Source of the DNA: CAZEBW01 sp964510205
GTDB lineage: Bacteria; Chloroflexota; Anaerolineae; VGOG01
Assembly (NCBI GenBank): GCA_964510205.1
Contig: CAZEBW010000098.1
Location: forward strand, 1-11,727
Length of the DNA: 11,727 nucleotides
Reading direction: 5' to 3'
Part shown: piece by piece, positions 10,606-11,727 of the stretch
Layout of the letters: the number at the start of each line of letters is the position of its first letter
How positions within the stretch are numbered: position 1 is the stretch's first letter
Made by a program: the position numbers and the translations under genes
The notes under the pieces: model-generated
Told to the model about the DNA's origin: nothing
Seen by the model: only the letters and a program-made list of their open reading frames with translations
Database searches by the model: none

Positions 10606-11604
10606 ATGAATGATGCCCCATTGGTAAGTGTTATCATCCCTATGCGCGACGAGGAGAGAGTCATTGCTCAGTGCCTGCGGTCGGTGCTTGACCAGGACTA
10701 TCCCCAGGACAGAATGGAGGTTCTGGTCGTAGACGGTGGGTCAGAAGACCGCTCTGCGGAGATAGTGGTTGAGTTCAGCTCCAAGTATCCTGCGATCAAA
10801 CTGCTGGACAACCCCAAACTCAGCGCTCCGGCGGGCCTCAATCTCGGCATCAGAGAGGCCAGAGGGGAAGTCATCGTCCGCGTGGATGGGCATTGTCTGC
10901 TCGAACCCGACTACGTTAGCCAGTGTGTGAAACATCTCCGAGAAACAGGGGCCGACAACGTCGGGGGTCTGATGCAGGCCAGGGGCAAAGGCTACGTGGC
11001 GGAGACCATCGCCCTGGCCATCAATTCCTTTTTCGGCTCTGGCGGTTCCAAGTTTCATTACGCCTCACAAGAGCAATACGTAGACACTGTTTACCTGGGC
11101 GCCTTCCGCCGCAGTGTGTTCGACAAGGTGGGATTCTTCAACGAGAGGCTAATACGCAACCAGGATTACGAACTCAATTACCGCATCCGCGCTGCGGGGG
11201 GCGCGGTCTTCCTCTCTCCGGCCATCCGATCTTCTTACTATGGCCGCACGACGTTTAGGGATCTGTGGCATCAGTATTTCCAATACGGCTTCTGGAAGCT
11301 GGAGATGATCCGAATGCACCCCTCGTCCATTCAGGCTCGCCATTTGGCCGCCCCCCTTTTCGTGTTCAGCCTTTTTGCCAGCGGCCTGCTGAGCCTGGTC
11401 CATAGCGGGTTTGTTAGCTTGTTCTTGCTGATCGTGTCAGGTTACTTGCTCGCCTCTCTGGCGTCGTCCCTATTGATCGCTCGCCGAGAAGGCTGGAGAT
11501 ACTTCCCCCTTTTGCCCGTGGCCTTTGCCGTGATGCACTTTGCTTGGGGCCTGGGGTTTCTGCTGAGGCTAGTCAGGATGGTGGTTTCTCCCTCCCAGAC
11601 CTGA
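10606..11604 (+). CDS. Membrane-anchored family 2 glycosyltransferase, ExoA-like
   Basis: The protein has 332 residues from ATG 10606; the ribosome site is weak (AGAGA). The GT-A fold (about 6-235) shows VSVIIPMRDEERVI (8-20), VVDGGSEDRS (41-50), SAPAGLNLGI (73-82), the metal-binding region RVDGH (Asp94), the acceptor-site NQDYEL (Asp187 to Glu189) and HQYFQYGFWK (222-231), an arrangement typical of ExoA of succinoglycan synthesis and relatives. Three hydrophobic segments follow (about 247-266, 269-291, 299-322), placing it on the inner membrane face. It transfers a sugar from a nucleotide donor to a lipid-linked or growing glycan; donor and acceptor cannot be read. It has its own promoter and follows a specialised NusG-like gene, which suggests the start of an exopolysaccharide or surface-glycan locus continuing beyond the window. 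Confidence 0.93.
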   Translation: MNDAPLVSVIIPMRDEERVIAQCLRSVLDQDYPQDRMEVLVVDGGSEDRSAEIVVEFSSKYPAIKLLDNPKLSAPAGLNLGIREARGEVIVRVDGHCLLEPDYVSQCVKHLRETGADNVGGLMQARGKGYVAETIALAINSFFGSGGSKFHYASQEQYVDTVYLGAFRRSVFDKVGFFNERLIRNQDYELNYRIRAAGGAVFLSPAIRSSYYGRTTFRDLWHQYFQYGFWKLEMIRMHPSSIQARHLAAPLFVFSLFASGLLSLVHSGFVSLFLLIVSGYLLASLASSLLIARREGWRYFPLLPVAFAVMHFAWGLGFLLRLVRMVVSPSQT

Positions 11605-11727
11605 TTTAAAAGCAGGGTCTGACTAAGCCTGTTTTTCGCACCTTGAAAACCGAATAAGAGAGCCCCATAGAACAGTTTGCGGGCAGAAAGTGGCCGCTGG
11701 AAGGCCGAAATCAGCCCCGATCAGCCC
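11605..11727. other. Non-coding right edge after the glycosyltransferase
   Basis: No credible gene is seen. AGCAGG/CCTGTT (11611-11616 and 11628-11633, one G-U pair) with the following T-run to 11636 could be a weak terminator. Further on, ACCTTGAAAACCGAATAAG (11640-11658) and a closing direct repeat ATCAGCCC-CG-ATCAGCCC (11710-11727) are the only patterns noticed; their meaning is open. Confidence 0.35.

Overview
The window looks like chromosomal DNA of a GC-rich, Gram-positive-like bacterium, most likely a Chloroflexota member close to Anaerolineae. This is an inference from style, not a database match. The signs are lipoproteins with Thr/Pro 'TPVPPTA' linkers, LysM proteins, a soluble PAS/GAF NarL-type kinase with paired regulators, and dispersed 'TCATTGCGAGG' repeats.

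Layout. (1) 1-2931, minus strand: an envelope module. A LysM-LysM-L,D-transpeptidase has its own promoter and terminator. It is followed by a second unit coding for a lipoprotein with a class I glutamine-amidotransferase-like fold and a lipoprotein with two LysM domains and the start of a formylglycine-generating-enzyme-type domain, cut by the left edge. (2) 2932-3218: a gene-free gap with a dispersed repeat of about 170 bp. (3) 3219-4731, plus strand: a DUF123/GIY-YIG-like gene translationally coupled to a class II aldolase with an unusual cysteine-plus-helix tail, then tRNA-Glu(UUC) with its own promoter and terminator. (4) 4806-9963: a 994-residue soluble histidine kinase (PAS-PAS-GAF-GAF-HisKA_3-HATPase), an abutting NarL-type response regulator, an operator-like palindrome array, a second paralogous response regulator, and a specialised NusG-like protein. 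(5) 9964-10541: a gene-free mosaic of hairpins and dispersed repeats. (6) 10606-11604: an ExoA-like membrane-anchored family 2 glycosyltransferase, then an edge region with no recognisable gene.

How the genes fit together. The kinase and two regulators look like a one-kinase, two-regulator system. The second regulator probably once overlapped or nearly touched the NusG-like gene, so the signal chain may feed into antitermination of a polysaccharide locus that begins with the glycosyltransferase. The envelope module on the other strand acts outside the membrane.

The most unusual features are small. A miniature inverted-repeat element lies in frame inside a lipoprotein signal peptide; removing it restores a textbook signal sequence. 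A relative of that element appears to have created the stop codon of the second response regulator. Both share a 10-bp hairpin with a TGGC loop and compensatory base changes. A regularly spaced GGTACA/TGTACC array lies in front of the second regulator. The promoters can be read unusually clearly, and four share TTGCCA with 17-bp spacing. They decide several starts against longer open frames.
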